Origin: Desulfobacteraceae bacterium | GTDB taxonomy: Bacteria > Desulfobacterota > Desulfobacteria > Desulfobacterales > UBA5616 | Direction: 5' to 3' | NCBI GenBank assembly: GCA_030620375.1 | Contig: JAUXEW010000012.1 | Location: 1-22,862, forward strand | Length of the DNA stretch: 22,862 nucleotides | Shown: positions 1 through 6,292 of the stretch, piece after piece | Layout: every line of letters begins with the position of its first letter | Numbering within the stretch: the first letter of the stretch is position 1 | Position numbers and translations under genes: made by a program | Notes under the pieces: model-generated | What the model saw: the letters and a program-made list of their open reading frames with translations, nothing else | Told to the model about the DNA's origin: nothing | Database searches by the model: none

Positions 1-8
1 GCAAAAAG

Positions 9-90
9 TCGTCACCCCGGCGAAAGCCGGGGTCCAGGTCAGTCATAAGTTTCTGAAAACACTGGATCCCGGCTTTCGCCGGAATGACGG
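9..90. repeat. Palindromic intergenic repeat pair (REP/dRS3-like)
   Basis: The segment at 9-36 and the segment at 62-90 are near-perfect reverse complements of each other (about 3-4 mismatches). They are separated by about 25 unrelated bases. Each arm is itself a small hairpin: CCCCGGC-GAAA-GCCGGGG in the left arm, and CCCGGC-TTTC-GCCGG in the right. The core 'GTCATTCCGGCGAAAGCCGG' type of palindrome is a well-known style of dispersed intergenic repeat in proteobacterial genomes. That part is family knowledge; the pairing is seen directly. No coding potential was found here. Confidence 0.75.
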
Positions 91-144
91 AAAAGAGAAT
101 ATTTCAACTTTTTACGAGTCCATCAAGTATATTTTTTTTAATAG

Positions 145-163
145 CCCGCCCGCTTGCGGCGGG
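145..163. other. GC-rich stem-loop in the non-coding left region
   Basis: CCCGCC at 145-150 pairs with GGCGGG at 158-163 around a 7-base loop. A run of eight T lies just upstream on the + strand (132-139), which is the wrong side for an intrinsic terminator in either direction. It is probably another dispersed hairpin. The rest of 164-300 is AT-leaning sequence in which I see no gene. Confidence 0.4.
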
Positions 164-302
164 GAGCTTCCTTGAACAAGAGTGATGACCAATATCTCAC
201 AGATGGGTTGGAAAATAAAGACAAAAGTCATAACGCTCGATGATCGTTTGATTATCGCTTTAATATATTTTCATTTTGCGAGTTGTGCCGGTTTTTTGTT
301 TT

Positions 303-329
303 AAAAAAAACCCGGTGCTTTGCACCGGG
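303..329 (-). terminator. Intrinsic terminator, minus-strand direction
   Basis: CCCGGTGC (311-318) and GCACCGGG (322-329) form a perfect 8-bp stem with a 3-base loop. Read on the minus strand, the stem is followed immediately by eight T residues (complement of A303-A310). It would stop transcripts coming leftward from the uspA side. No minus-strand gene is visible to its right before the hairpins, so the transcript it serves is unknown. Confidence 0.65.
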
Positions 330-345
330 ATAAAACTGAAACGTT

Positions 346-370
346 GAGGCACTGGCGTGCCTCTTTTTTT
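346..370 (+). terminator. Intrinsic terminator, plus-strand direction
   Basis: GAGGCAC (346-352) pairs perfectly with GTGCCTC (357-363) around a TGGC loop, and a run of seven T follows (364-370). This is a textbook rho-independent terminator on the + strand. A third short hairpin, CCCGC-TTT-GCGGG, follows at 371-383. It insulates the uspA promoter at 434-461 from any upstream transcription. The gene it terminates must lie left of the window, or be a small non-coding transcript inside 100-345. Confidence 0.75.
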
Positions 371-433
371 CCCGCTTTGCGGGAAAAGAAAGCCTCCCGC
401 GATGCTGATTTACAATTACGGCAAAATCTAAGG

Positions 434-461
434 TTGAAATATGACCCCATTTAGATATAAT
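434..461 (+). promoter_or_regulatory. Sigma-70-type promoter for uspA
   Basis: TTGAAA at 434-439, a 16-base spacer, and a perfect TATAAT at 456-461. Transcription would start near 468. That places the in-frame ATG at 441 upstream of the transcript and supports the ATG at 498 as the real start of the downstream gene. Confidence 0.65.
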
Positions 462-497
462 ATTGGATGTCATTTGCAAAAATGGGGGTGCACAGCA

Positions 498-989
498 ATG
501 GTTGTTAAAAGATCAGATAATAAACAAACCGGCCAGAAAGAATATAAGGTTCTTGTGGCGGTTGATTTCTCACCATATTCCGCTCAAGCTTTGAAGATGG
601 CAAGCTCTATTATGGGCCGAAAACCGGATCGAATAATGGTCTTGCATGTCATAGATAGTAATTTCGTTGAAAGCTGTGTTAACTACCAGCTGGGAACAGA
701 AAATGACATTAAAGAAACCTTGTTTTTTCAAGCCAAAAAAAAATTGAAGGCGTTTCTTCGTTCAGAAGGTATGGATGGTGAATTTATAGAAGAGTTGATC
801 TGTGAGGGGACACCATTTCTGGAGATCAATAAAAAAGCAATTGAAACAGGAGCTGACATGGTCATTATGGGGAACCGGGGTCATTCGGGAGATATGCAAA
901 CTATCTTTTTTGGCAGCACCACCGAGAGGGTTCTGAGATTTATAAGCCGGCCGGTTCTTTGCGTTCCCATGGGTGAAGATCGAAAATGA
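498..989 (+). CDS. Universal stress protein (UspA family), single domain
   Basis: A 163-residue cytoplasmic protein of the Usp fold. It opens with the typical beta-1 strand KVLVAVDFSPYSAQAL near residues 15-30, has VLHVID after helix 1, and ends with GNRGHSG...FFGSTTERVLR followed by RPVLCVP. The last block matches the G-x2-G-xn-G(S/T) nucleotide-binding loop of ATP-binding Usps, but with ten residues rather than nine before the final GS. ATP binding is therefore likely but not certain. I chose the ATG at 498 because it has a G-rich ribosome site (484-490) and lies after the predicted transcription start. An upstream in-frame ATG at 441 would add 19 unlikely residues. The stop overlaps the ATG at 986 in the next gene's frame, so the two are probably co-transcribed. 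The usual role of the family is stress or growth-arrest survival; the exact function here is unknown. Confidence 0.9.
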   Translation: MVVKRSDNKQTGQKEYKVLVAVDFSPYSAQALKMASSIMGRKPDRIMVLHVIDSNFVESCVNYQLGTENDIKETLFFQAKKKLKAFLRSEGMDGEFIEELICEGTPFLEINKKAIETGADMVIMGNRGHSGDMQTIFFGSTTERVLRFISRPVLCVPMGEDRK

Positions 990-997
990 GGTGTGGC

Positions 998-1531
998 ATG
1001 AGTGAAATTAAAAGCACATTAGATCTCGTAATGGAAAAAACAAAGCACTTAACGTTAAGTAAAGCAGAAAAAATAGAACAACAACAGGATCAGTTCAAAA
1101 GGGTTCTTAATGGGCTGCTGCAAAAATACCTGGACAACATGATTGAAAAAGAAGCTTTCGGCAAAGAATTAACAGCGATAACAAAACGGTATGATGTTTC
1201 CGATAACAACATCGTAATACGGGGAATTTTAGATAGAATTCGGCTCGATCAGAATAATTCGGCGTTACTTTCCTTGTTGAAAGAGATATTCCGGTTGAAT
1301 GTAATAAATCTTGAGGCATTGATTGATAATTATCAAAAAGAAATCCAGACACACATACAACAGACGGTCACGCAGCTCAAGGAAAGTTTAACTGAGAATT
1401 ACGCAATTTCCGGTACCGCAGTGGTTCCGGATCCTAAGCTAAATTCACAATGGGAACCCATCTTTTTGGCCATTGGTAAAAAATATTCCGACCAGCTCGA
1501 AGCGGAAAAAAATATCCTTATCGCCCTTTAA
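998..1531 (+). CDS. Conserved-looking hypothetical protein, mostly helical
   Basis: A 177-residue soluble protein that I cannot assign with confidence. It begins MSEIKSTLDLVMEKTKHLTLSK, is rich in Lys, Glu, Gln and Leu, and is probably almost entirely alpha-helical, with coiled-coil-like stretches around 20-60 and 95-135. No Cys, signal peptide, membrane segment or catalytic motif is seen. The start at 998 has GAGGTG five bases upstream. An in-frame ATG at 986 overlaps the uspA stop as ATGA and is the alternative. Coupling to uspA suggests a shared stress-related context, but that is inference from position only. The start resembles short uncharacterised deltaproteobacterial proteins I have seen; I do not claim a family. 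Confidence 0.75.
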   Translation: MSEIKSTLDLVMEKTKHLTLSKAEKIEQQQDQFKRVLNGLLQKYLDNMIEKEAFGKELTAITKRYDVSDNNIVIRGILDRIRLDQNNSALLSLLKEIFRLNVINLEALIDNYQKEIQTHIQQTVTQLKESLTENYAISGTAVVPDPKLNSQWEPIFLAIGKKYSDQLEAEKNILIAL

Positions 1532-1552
1532 AATCTCCTTTTCCAGCGTCAA

Positions 1553-1573
1553 CGGCACTGACGTGCGGTGCCG
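1553..1573. terminator. Possible terminator hairpin between convergent genes
   Basis: CGGCAC (1553-1558) pairs with GTGCCG (1568-1573) around a 9-base loop, in the 62-bp gap between two convergent genes. On the + strand only a delayed TTTT (1587-1590) follows, so it is a weak intrinsic terminator at best. Confidence 0.35.
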
Positions 1574-1593
1574 GTAAGGGCTTGGGTTTTAGG

Positions 1594-2259
1594 TTATATA
1601 TAGTTGAACCAGTACTGCTCTAACTGATCAAAGTTGTGTTTAACGTCATTCACACCCGTTATGATGTCGCCATGGCCGGGCAATAAACAATTAACATCCA
1701 ATCCTTTAAGACTCACGATACTTTTTTTGAGGAGCTCTCCGTTGCCGCCGGGAAGGTCTGTCCTTCCCAGTCCGTCTTTAAATATAAGGTCCCCTGAAAA
1801 CAAAACCTTATGATTCGGCCAATAAATGGCTATTGACCCAGGGGAATGGCCGGGCACATGATAAATGCTAAGATCAACGCCGTTAACCGACACCTTTCCT
1901 GATTGAAGGTAAAAGTCCGGCTCAAATGAATCGAGACCCATTCCAAGATAAGATTTGACCTGTTTTCGCATGGTGTTTAAGAATTGCCACTCCTGGTAAT
2001 GGAGGGTGACAAGCGCGGATGTCTTGCTGAATAAGGTAACGGCCTCCATATGGTCGGGGTGAGCATGCGTACAGATAATTAAGCCGATATCCTCAATTGT
2101 AATACCCAATTCTGAAAGGCCGTTTTCAACATGGTCAAAAAGCTTCAGGTGGCCGGGATCGATAAGCACTCGGGTGGGCCCGTCAATCAGATACGTGTTG
2201 CAATTATTATCAGTCATGGAAGACCAGATAAAAGCATGGAGATTATTAATTACTTGCAT
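1594..2259 (-). CDS. MBL-fold metallo-hydrolase (glyoxalase II-like)
   Basis: A 221-residue cytoplasmic hydrolase of the metallo-beta-lactamase fold. The dinuclear metal site is intact: H65-A-H67-P-D69-H70 (HxHxDH), H138 in HVPGHSPG, D157 in FSGDLIF, and H196 in LLPGHGD. The block GDLIFKDGLGRTDLPGG resembles hydroxyacylglutathione hydrolase and related thioesterase-type enzymes, but the C-terminal substrate-binding domain of true glyoxalase II is absent. The substrate therefore cannot be named. The start at 2259 has AGAGGTC upstream on the minus strand. A longer frame from 2301 would add 14 residues (MHYVNLNINKRGLT) without a ribosome site. It is the only minus-strand gene in the window, divergent from rfbA with a 74-bp gap and convergent with the gene before it. 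Confidence 0.9.
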   Translation of the reverse strand: MQVINNLHAFIWSSMTDNNCNTYLIDGPTRVLIDPGHLKLFDHVENGLSELGITIEDIGLIICTHAHPDHMEAVTLFSKTSALVTLHYQEWQFLNTMRKQVKSYLGMGLDSFEPDFYLQSGKVSVNGVDLSIYHVPGHSPGSIAIYWPNHKVLFSGDLIFKDGLGRTDLPGGNGELLKKSIVSLKGLDVNCLLPGHGDIITGVNDVKHNFDQLEQYWFNYI

Positions 2260-2333
2260 TGTCAGACCTCTTTTATTTATATTTAAATTAACATAATGCA
2301 AAAAAGCAAAAAAATCAAAGCAAGGGAAACAGC

Positions 2334-3218
2334 ATGAAGGGAATAATACTGGCAGGTGGTTCAGGATCCCGTCTATATCCGATTACACGTGTCGTTAGCA
2401 AACAACTTCTGCCTGTCTATGACAAGCCAATGATATATTATCCATTATCCGTGCTTATGCTGGCGGGGATCCGGGAAATTCTCATTATTTCCACGACGGA
2501 GGATTTGCCAAAATTTAAAAATCTGCTTGGAGACGGCTCACAATTAGGGCTCATTTTTTCATATGCCGAGCAGCCGCGACCGGAAGGCTTGGCCCAGGCA
2601 TTTATCATTGGGAAAGATTTTATCGGCAATGAAACTGTCTGTCTTATTCTCGGGGATAATATATTTTACGGTCACAACCTTTCCGCCATTTTATCCAATG
2701 CCGTTAAATTGAAAAAGGGCGGGATGATTTTCGGATATTGGGTGCGTGATCCCCAACGGTATGGTGTAGTCTCGTTTGATAAAAACGGTAACGTCATCAG
2801 AATCGATGAAAAACCAAAGAAACCCAAATCAAATTATGCCGTTCCGGGCCTTTACTTGTATGACAGTCGTGTAGTGGACATCGCCCATCAGATTTCACCT
2901 TCGAAAAGGGGGGAGCTGGAGATCACGGACGTTAACATGGAATATTTGCGCAGGCGAGAGTTAAAGGTGGCGCTTTTGGGACGCGGATTGGCCTGGTTGG
3001 ATACGGGAACCCATGAGTCACTTCAGCAGGCATCCAGTTATGTTCAAGCTATCCAGGAGCGGCAAGGACTAAAGATTGCCTGTATCGAAGAAATTGCTTT
3101 TCGTTTGGGGTATATCGGTCAAAATGAATTGAAAAATCTGGCAGATGATATGATGGAAAATGATTATGGAAAATACTTGTTGAGAATCCTGGATGAGCCT
3201 GAATCGGAGGAGCTATGA
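2334..3218 (+). CDS. rfbA: Glucose-1-phosphate thymidylyltransferase
   Basis: Makes dTDP-glucose from glucose-1-phosphate and dTTP, the first step of dTDP-L-rhamnose synthesis. At 294 residues it has normal family length. The nucleotidyltransferase signature MKGIILAGGSGSRLYPIT is at the N-terminus, followed by SKQLLPVYDKPMIYYPLSVL, the metal-site block LGDNIFYGHNL (near residue 110), RYGVVSFD and PGLYLYD. The start is supported by AAGGGA about eight bases upstream. It overlaps rfbB by four bases (ATGA), which indicates translational coupling. Every expected motif of the short RmlA type is present, and nothing is broken. Confidence 0.97.
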   Translation: MKGIILAGGSGSRLYPITRVVSKQLLPVYDKPMIYYPLSVLMLAGIREILIISTTEDLPKFKNLLGDGSQLGLIFSYAEQPRPEGLAQAFIIGKDFIGNETVCLILGDNIFYGHNLSAILSNAVKLKKGGMIFGYWVRDPQRYGVVSFDKNGNVIRIDEKPKKPKSNYAVPGLYLYDSRVVDIAHQISPSKRGELEITDVNMEYLRRRELKVALLGRGLAWLDTGTHESLQQASSYVQAIQERQGLKIACIEEIAFRLGYIGQNELKNLADDMMENDYGKYLLRILDEPESEEL

Positions 3219-4270
3219 TCAACATCCTGGTGACAGGAGGATGCGGTTTTATCGGGTCCAATTTTATCCGGCATCTTCTGTTGGAAACAGGGTTTGACGG
3301 ATATGTAATCAATGTAGACAAGTTGACCTATGCGGGAAATCCGAACAATTTGGAAGATTTTGAGATAACGTTCCCGGAGCGTTATATATTCATTCAAGCG
3401 GACATATGTGACCGGGAATCCATGACGGAGGTCTTTGAGAAGTACAAAATTGATACGGTTTGCCATTTTGCCGCAGAGTCTCATGTGGACCGTTCGATTT
3501 TAGGACCGCAAGATTTTATCCAAACGAATATCTTTGGAACCTTCAACCTCCTTGAACTATGTCGGTTGCATCGGGATCGGTTGAATTTGTTTCACCACAT
3601 CAGCACGGATGAGGTATTCGGGTCTCTTGATGAGAAGGAATTCTTTTCTGAAAACACGCCCTATGATCCCAGCAGCCCTTACTCGGCATCCAAGGCAGGA
3701 TCGGATCATCTGGTCTCGGCTTATGGAAAAACCTATGGGATACCGATAACCATATCCAACTGCTCCAATAATTATGGTCCCTATCAATTCCCGGAAAAGT
3801 TAGTTCCGCTGACGATATTAAACGCGATTGAAGGAAAGCCGATTCCGGTTTACGGTGACGGTAAGAATATCAGGGATTGGTTATATGTAAAGGATCACTG
3901 CAGGGCGATTTGGCGAGTCATGGAATCCGGCAAAAGAGGTGAGACCTATATGGTCGGCGGAAAAACCGATATGCATAATATAGACGTGGTGAGGGCCATC
4001 TGTGATATTTTAGATGAATTCGAACCTGCTTTAAACAGTGGGCCTCGGCGGGCATTAATTCGTTTCGTTAAAGACCGGCCGGGACATGATTTAAGATATG
4101 CTGTCGATTTTAGCAAAATTCAAACTGAATTGGGCTGGGTCCCGGATGAGACCTTTGATTCCGGGATTAGAAAAACCATCAGATGGTACCTTGACAATTC
4201 CGGATGGATCAAACAGGTCAAATCCGGGGAGTATATGTCATGGATTAAGAAACATTATCACCACAATTAA
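3215..4270 (+). CDS. rfbB: dTDP-glucose 4,6-dehydratase
   Basis: Converts dTDP-glucose to dTDP-4-keto-6-deoxyglucose using bound NAD, the second step of dTDP-rhamnose synthesis. It is a 351-residue extended short-chain dehydrogenase with the Rossmann motif TGGCGFIGSN at residues 7-16. The catalytic segment STDEVFGSL includes T131, D132 and E133, and the YSASK pair is Y156/K160. NNYGPYQFPEKLVPL and VKDHCRAIW are further family signatures. The start overlaps the rfbA stop, with GGAGG immediately upstream inside rfbA. The C-terminal stretch (ETFDSGIRKTIRWYLDN) is typical, so the gene is complete. Confidence 0.97.
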   Translation: MINILVTGGCGFIGSNFIRHLLLETGFDGYVINVDKLTYAGNPNNLEDFEITFPERYIFIQADICDRESMTEVFEKYKIDTVCHFAAESHVDRSILGPQDFIQTNIFGTFNLLELCRLHRDRLNLFHHISTDEVFGSLDEKEFFSENTPYDPSSPYSASKAGSDHLVSAYGKTYGIPITISNCSNNYGPYQFPEKLVPLTILNAIEGKPIPVYGDGKNIRDWLYVKDHCRAIWRVMESGKRGETYMVGGKTDMHNIDVVRAICDILDEFEPALNSGPRRALIRFVKDRPGHDLRYAVDFSKIQTELGWVPDETFDSGIRKTIRWYLDNSGWIKQVKSGEYMSWIKKHYHHN

Positions 4271-4310
4271 AAAAAATTAGATGGTACCCGGCTACCATCA
4301 TAAATTACTC

Positions 4311-4847
4311 ATGAAACTTATCGCTACCGACATACCCGGTCTCATCATTATCGAACCAGACGTTTTCCAGGATAATCGCGGGTTTTTCATGGAAACTCAT
4401 CACCAAAACAGGTACGGAGAACACGGCTTCAATGACGTATTTGTTCAGGACAATTTATCTTATTCCATTAAAGGCACGCTAAGGGGGTTGCACTTTCAGA
4501 TCAAATACCCGCAGGCAAAACTGGTTCAAACTATTACCGGAGAAATATTTGACGTTGCCGTCGATATTCGACCGGCGTCATCTACATTCGGTAAATGGGT
4601 GGGGGCGTACCTGTCGGGGGAAAATAAACGGCAGCTCTTTATCCCCAAAGGATTTGCCCACGGTTTTTGCGTTATCAGTGAAACCGCGCATTTTTTATAT
4701 AAATGCACAGACTTTTACGATCCAAAAGACGAAGGGGGAATTATCTGGTCTGATCCTGACATCAATATTGATTGGCCGGTTAAAGATCCCCTTGTCTCAT
4801 CTAAAGACAATAAACTTCCACGGCTGTCATCGTTAAATATTAGTTAA
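4311..4847 (+). CDS. rfbC: dTDP-4-dehydrorhamnose 3,5-epimerase
   Basis: Epimerises C3 and C5 of dTDP-4-keto-6-deoxyglucose, the third rhamnose step. The cupin-fold signatures are VFQDNRGFFMET, the catalytic histidine H61 in LRGLHFQ, and GEIFDVAVDIRP. KWVGAYLSGENKRQLFIPKGFAHGF and YKCTDFYDPKDEGGIIWSDPDI also match. From the ATG at 4311 the protein is 178 residues and begins MKLIATDIPGL, which aligns with where family members start. An in-frame ATG at 4281 would add ten residues (MVPGYHHKLL). Neither start has a recognisable Shine-Dalgarno sequence, so the start is uncertain. The gap to rfbB is only 40 bp, so it is probably in the same transcript. Confidence 0.95.
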   Translation: MKLIATDIPGLIIIEPDVFQDNRGFFMETHHQNRYGEHGFNDVFVQDNLSYSIKGTLRGLHFQIKYPQAKLVQTITGEIFDVAVDIRPASSTFGKWVGAYLSGENKRQLFIPKGFAHGFCVISETAHFLYKCTDFYDPKDEGGIIWSDPDINIDWPVKDPLVSSKDNKLPRLSSLNIS

Positions 4848-4906
4848 AGTAAAATATCATGTAATTAAAACTAAGTTATAGTTATTATTTACTTAAACAT
4901 AAATAA

Positions 4907-4994
4907 CCTGGTCCTTTTGGCTAAGTCAGAGGCAGTTGTCTATACCGTGAAAAGGGTCGACAAGCATACAGAATTCTGTGTTTCAACACCGGCT
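4907..4994. repeat. Fragments of a modular intergenic repeat (copy A)
   Basis: Three blocks here recur upstream of secA. A 37-base block at 4940-4976 is the reverse complement of 17051-17087 with two mismatches. A 16-base block at 4979-4994 is the exact reverse complement of 16932-16947. The hairpin-like CCTGGTCCTTTTGGC at 4907-4921 resembles the palindromic CCTGG...CCAGG block at 16879-16897. Relative to the secA copy, the middle of the unit is missing. It fills most of the 185-bp rfbC-rfbD gap. The rest of that gap (4848-4906) is AT-rich with no gene. Confidence 0.75.
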
Positions 4995-5032
4995 CATTTT
5001 CCGGTTTGTTCGGGTAAAAACAAGGCATATTT

Positions 5033-5929
5033 ATGAGAATTTTAGTTGCCGGGGCGAATGGTCAGCTCGGCAGGGAAATTGTCGAACACTTACAGCAATC
5101 CGCTATCGATGTTGTTCCGCTTGCCCATCGTCAGTTAGACATAACCGATGAAATCCAGATCCGAAATTGTATATCGACAATAAGGCCGACCCTTGTCGTT
5201 AACTCGGCTGCTTACACGAACGTCGACGATGCAGAGACGGAACAACATATAGCCTATGCAGTTAATCAGAAAGGTGCGGGGCTCATTGCAGATGCTTGCA
5301 TGAAGGGCGGTATCCCGTTAATTCATATTTCAACGGATTTTGTTTTTGACGGCCGGAAGGGGACGCCCTATACCGAATCGGATAGCGTATGCCCTTTGGG
5401 CGTTTATGGCAAAAGCAAGGCTGACGGAGAAAGAGAAATTACAACCCGGCTCAGGGAATACATCATCATTCGAACGTCATGGCTGTATGGTGTTTATGGA
5501 CATAATTTCGTAAAAACCATGATTAGACTTGGAAAAGAGGGATCTGAATTGAGTGTGGTGTCGGATCAATTCGGTTCTCCAACCTGTGCCGCTGATCTTG
5601 CCGAGGCGATTGCGACGATTGTTCGTAAGATTGGAATTGATGGAAATCCGGCCTGGGGAATTTATCACTATTCCGGAAAAGGCGTTACCAGTTGGTTCGA
5701 CTTTGCCGTAACGATTTTTCGAATGGCAAGGCAACGCCATAAAACAGGTGCCCCGGCTATTCATCCCATATCCGCCTCTCAATACCCGACAAAAGCCAAA
5801 AGGCCTGAGTATTCTGCTTTGGATTGCAGTAAGATCACCAATGCTTTTGGCATCAAGACAAAACCTTGGAAAGAAAGTCTCGCTGCAGTCGTTCATCAAA
5901 TTCTGATCAAAAAAACCTACACAGCGTAA
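5033..5929 (+). CDS. rfbD: dTDP-4-dehydrorhamnose reductase
   Basis: NADPH-dependent last step giving dTDP-L-rhamnose. It is a 298-residue short-chain dehydrogenase with MRILVAGANGQLGRE at the N-terminus, NSAAYTNVDDAE, STDFVFDG, and the catalytic pair Y125/K129 in YGKSK. RTSWLYGVYGHNFVKTM and SDQFGSPTCAADLAEAI follow. AAGG at 5022-5025 lies seven bases before the ATG. It completes an rfbA-B-C-D set, although the 185-bp repeat-bearing gap before it means it might have its own promoter. Its stop codon is the first three bases of a 22-base repeat shared with the secA upstream region. Confidence 0.96.
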   Translation: MRILVAGANGQLGREIVEHLQQSAIDVVPLAHRQLDITDEIQIRNCISTIRPTLVVNSAAYTNVDDAETEQHIAYAVNQKGAGLIADACMKGGIPLIHISTDFVFDGRKGTPYTESDSVCPLGVYGKSKADGEREITTRLREYIIIRTSWLYGVYGHNFVKTMIRLGKEGSELSVVSDQFGSPTCAADLAEAIATIVRKIGIDGNPAWGIYHYSGKGVTSWFDFAVTIFRMARQRHKTGAPAIHPISASQYPTKAKRPEYSALDCSKITNAFGIKTKPWKESLAAVVHQILIKKTYTA

Positions 5930-5948
5930 ACTACCACCCGCATAGCGG
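5927..5948. repeat. 22-base fragment of the modular intergenic repeat (copy C)
   Basis: This 22-base segment is the exact reverse complement of 17092-17113, which forms the end of the long repeat copy before secA. In the secA copy it belongs to an 8-bp stem hairpin. Here the right half of the stem diverges after ATAGCGG, so the hairpin is lost. The rfbD stop codon lies inside it. Confidence 0.7.
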
Positions 5949-5972
5949 ACCTACGTCGAGGATTTAAAGCCT

Positions 5973-5992
5973 CCCCGCAGCAAGCTACGGGG
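5973..5992. other. Stem-loop after rfbD
   Basis: CCCCG-c-AGC pairs with GCT-a-CGGGG around a 2-base loop, with one internal mismatch. It lacks a T run, so it is not a clear intrinsic terminator. It lies in the 363-bp non-coding stretch between rfbD and ileS. Apart from the repeat fragment, this hairpin, the possible promoter and the ileS leader structures, I see nothing else in that stretch. Confidence 0.4.
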
Positions 5993-6117
5993 AATGTGCT
6001 CGCATTGCTGGTTCAAAAGAGCGAGAACACCGGCATGGAGCAAAAGATGCCATTTCCGGATGGACACCCGGTTAACAGACAACTTGCCGGGCATAAATGA
6101 AATTCGCATCTATTCCC

Positions 6118-6146
6118 TTGACACATATTCTGTTTAATCGTAATCA
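6118..6146 (+). promoter_or_regulatory. Possible promoter for ileS
   Basis: A perfect TTGACA sits at 6118-6123. With a 17-base spacer the -10 would be TAATCA (6141-6146), which is a poor match, so only the -35 box is convincing. If used, it gives a leader of about 140 bases before ileS that carries two stem-loops. Confidence 0.35.
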
Positions 6147-6174
6147 TAAAAGATTAAAATACCATTCATTCCCT

Positions 6175-6202
6175 TAAAACAGGCTGCTTTACAGCAGTTT
6201 TA
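6175..6202 (+). other. Stem-loop in the ileS leader
   Basis: TAAAAC (6175-6180) pairs with GTTTTA (6197-6202). An inner GCTG/CAGC stem (6183-6186 with 6192-6195) closes a 5-base loop, and a small asymmetric internal loop separates the two stems. It lies between the possible promoter and the terminator-like hairpin. Confidence 0.45.
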
Positions 6203-6229
6203 GGGTGCGAGACTTGAGTTAAAGTAAAG

Positions 6230-6257
6230 AATCCTGGCCCAGAGGACCGGATTTTTT
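6230..6257 (+). terminator. Terminator-like hairpin just upstream of ileS
   Basis: AATCC-t-GG (6230-6237) pairs with CC-GGATT (6247-6253), and T residues continue to 6257. It ends 35 bases before the ileS start. Bases 6231-6248 are identical to 16877-16894 upstream of secA, so the hairpin may simply be part of the dispersed repeat. It could act as a terminator for the rfb transcript or as an attenuator of ileS. Sequence alone does not decide. Confidence 0.45.
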
Positions 6258-6292
6258 ATGTTTGAATAAATGCCGTCGTTATGGAGGATTCA

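Noticed and set aside
252..479. Minus-strand 75-codon open frame
   Set aside because: It runs across three hairpins, two terminators and the uspA promoter, has low-complexity composition and no recognisable motif.
6150..6260. T-box riboswitch controlling ileS
   Set aside because: AGGGTGCGAG at 6202-6211 only partly resembles the T-box sequence. No specifier loop or antiterminator pairing could be built, and the following hairpin belongs to a dispersed repeat.
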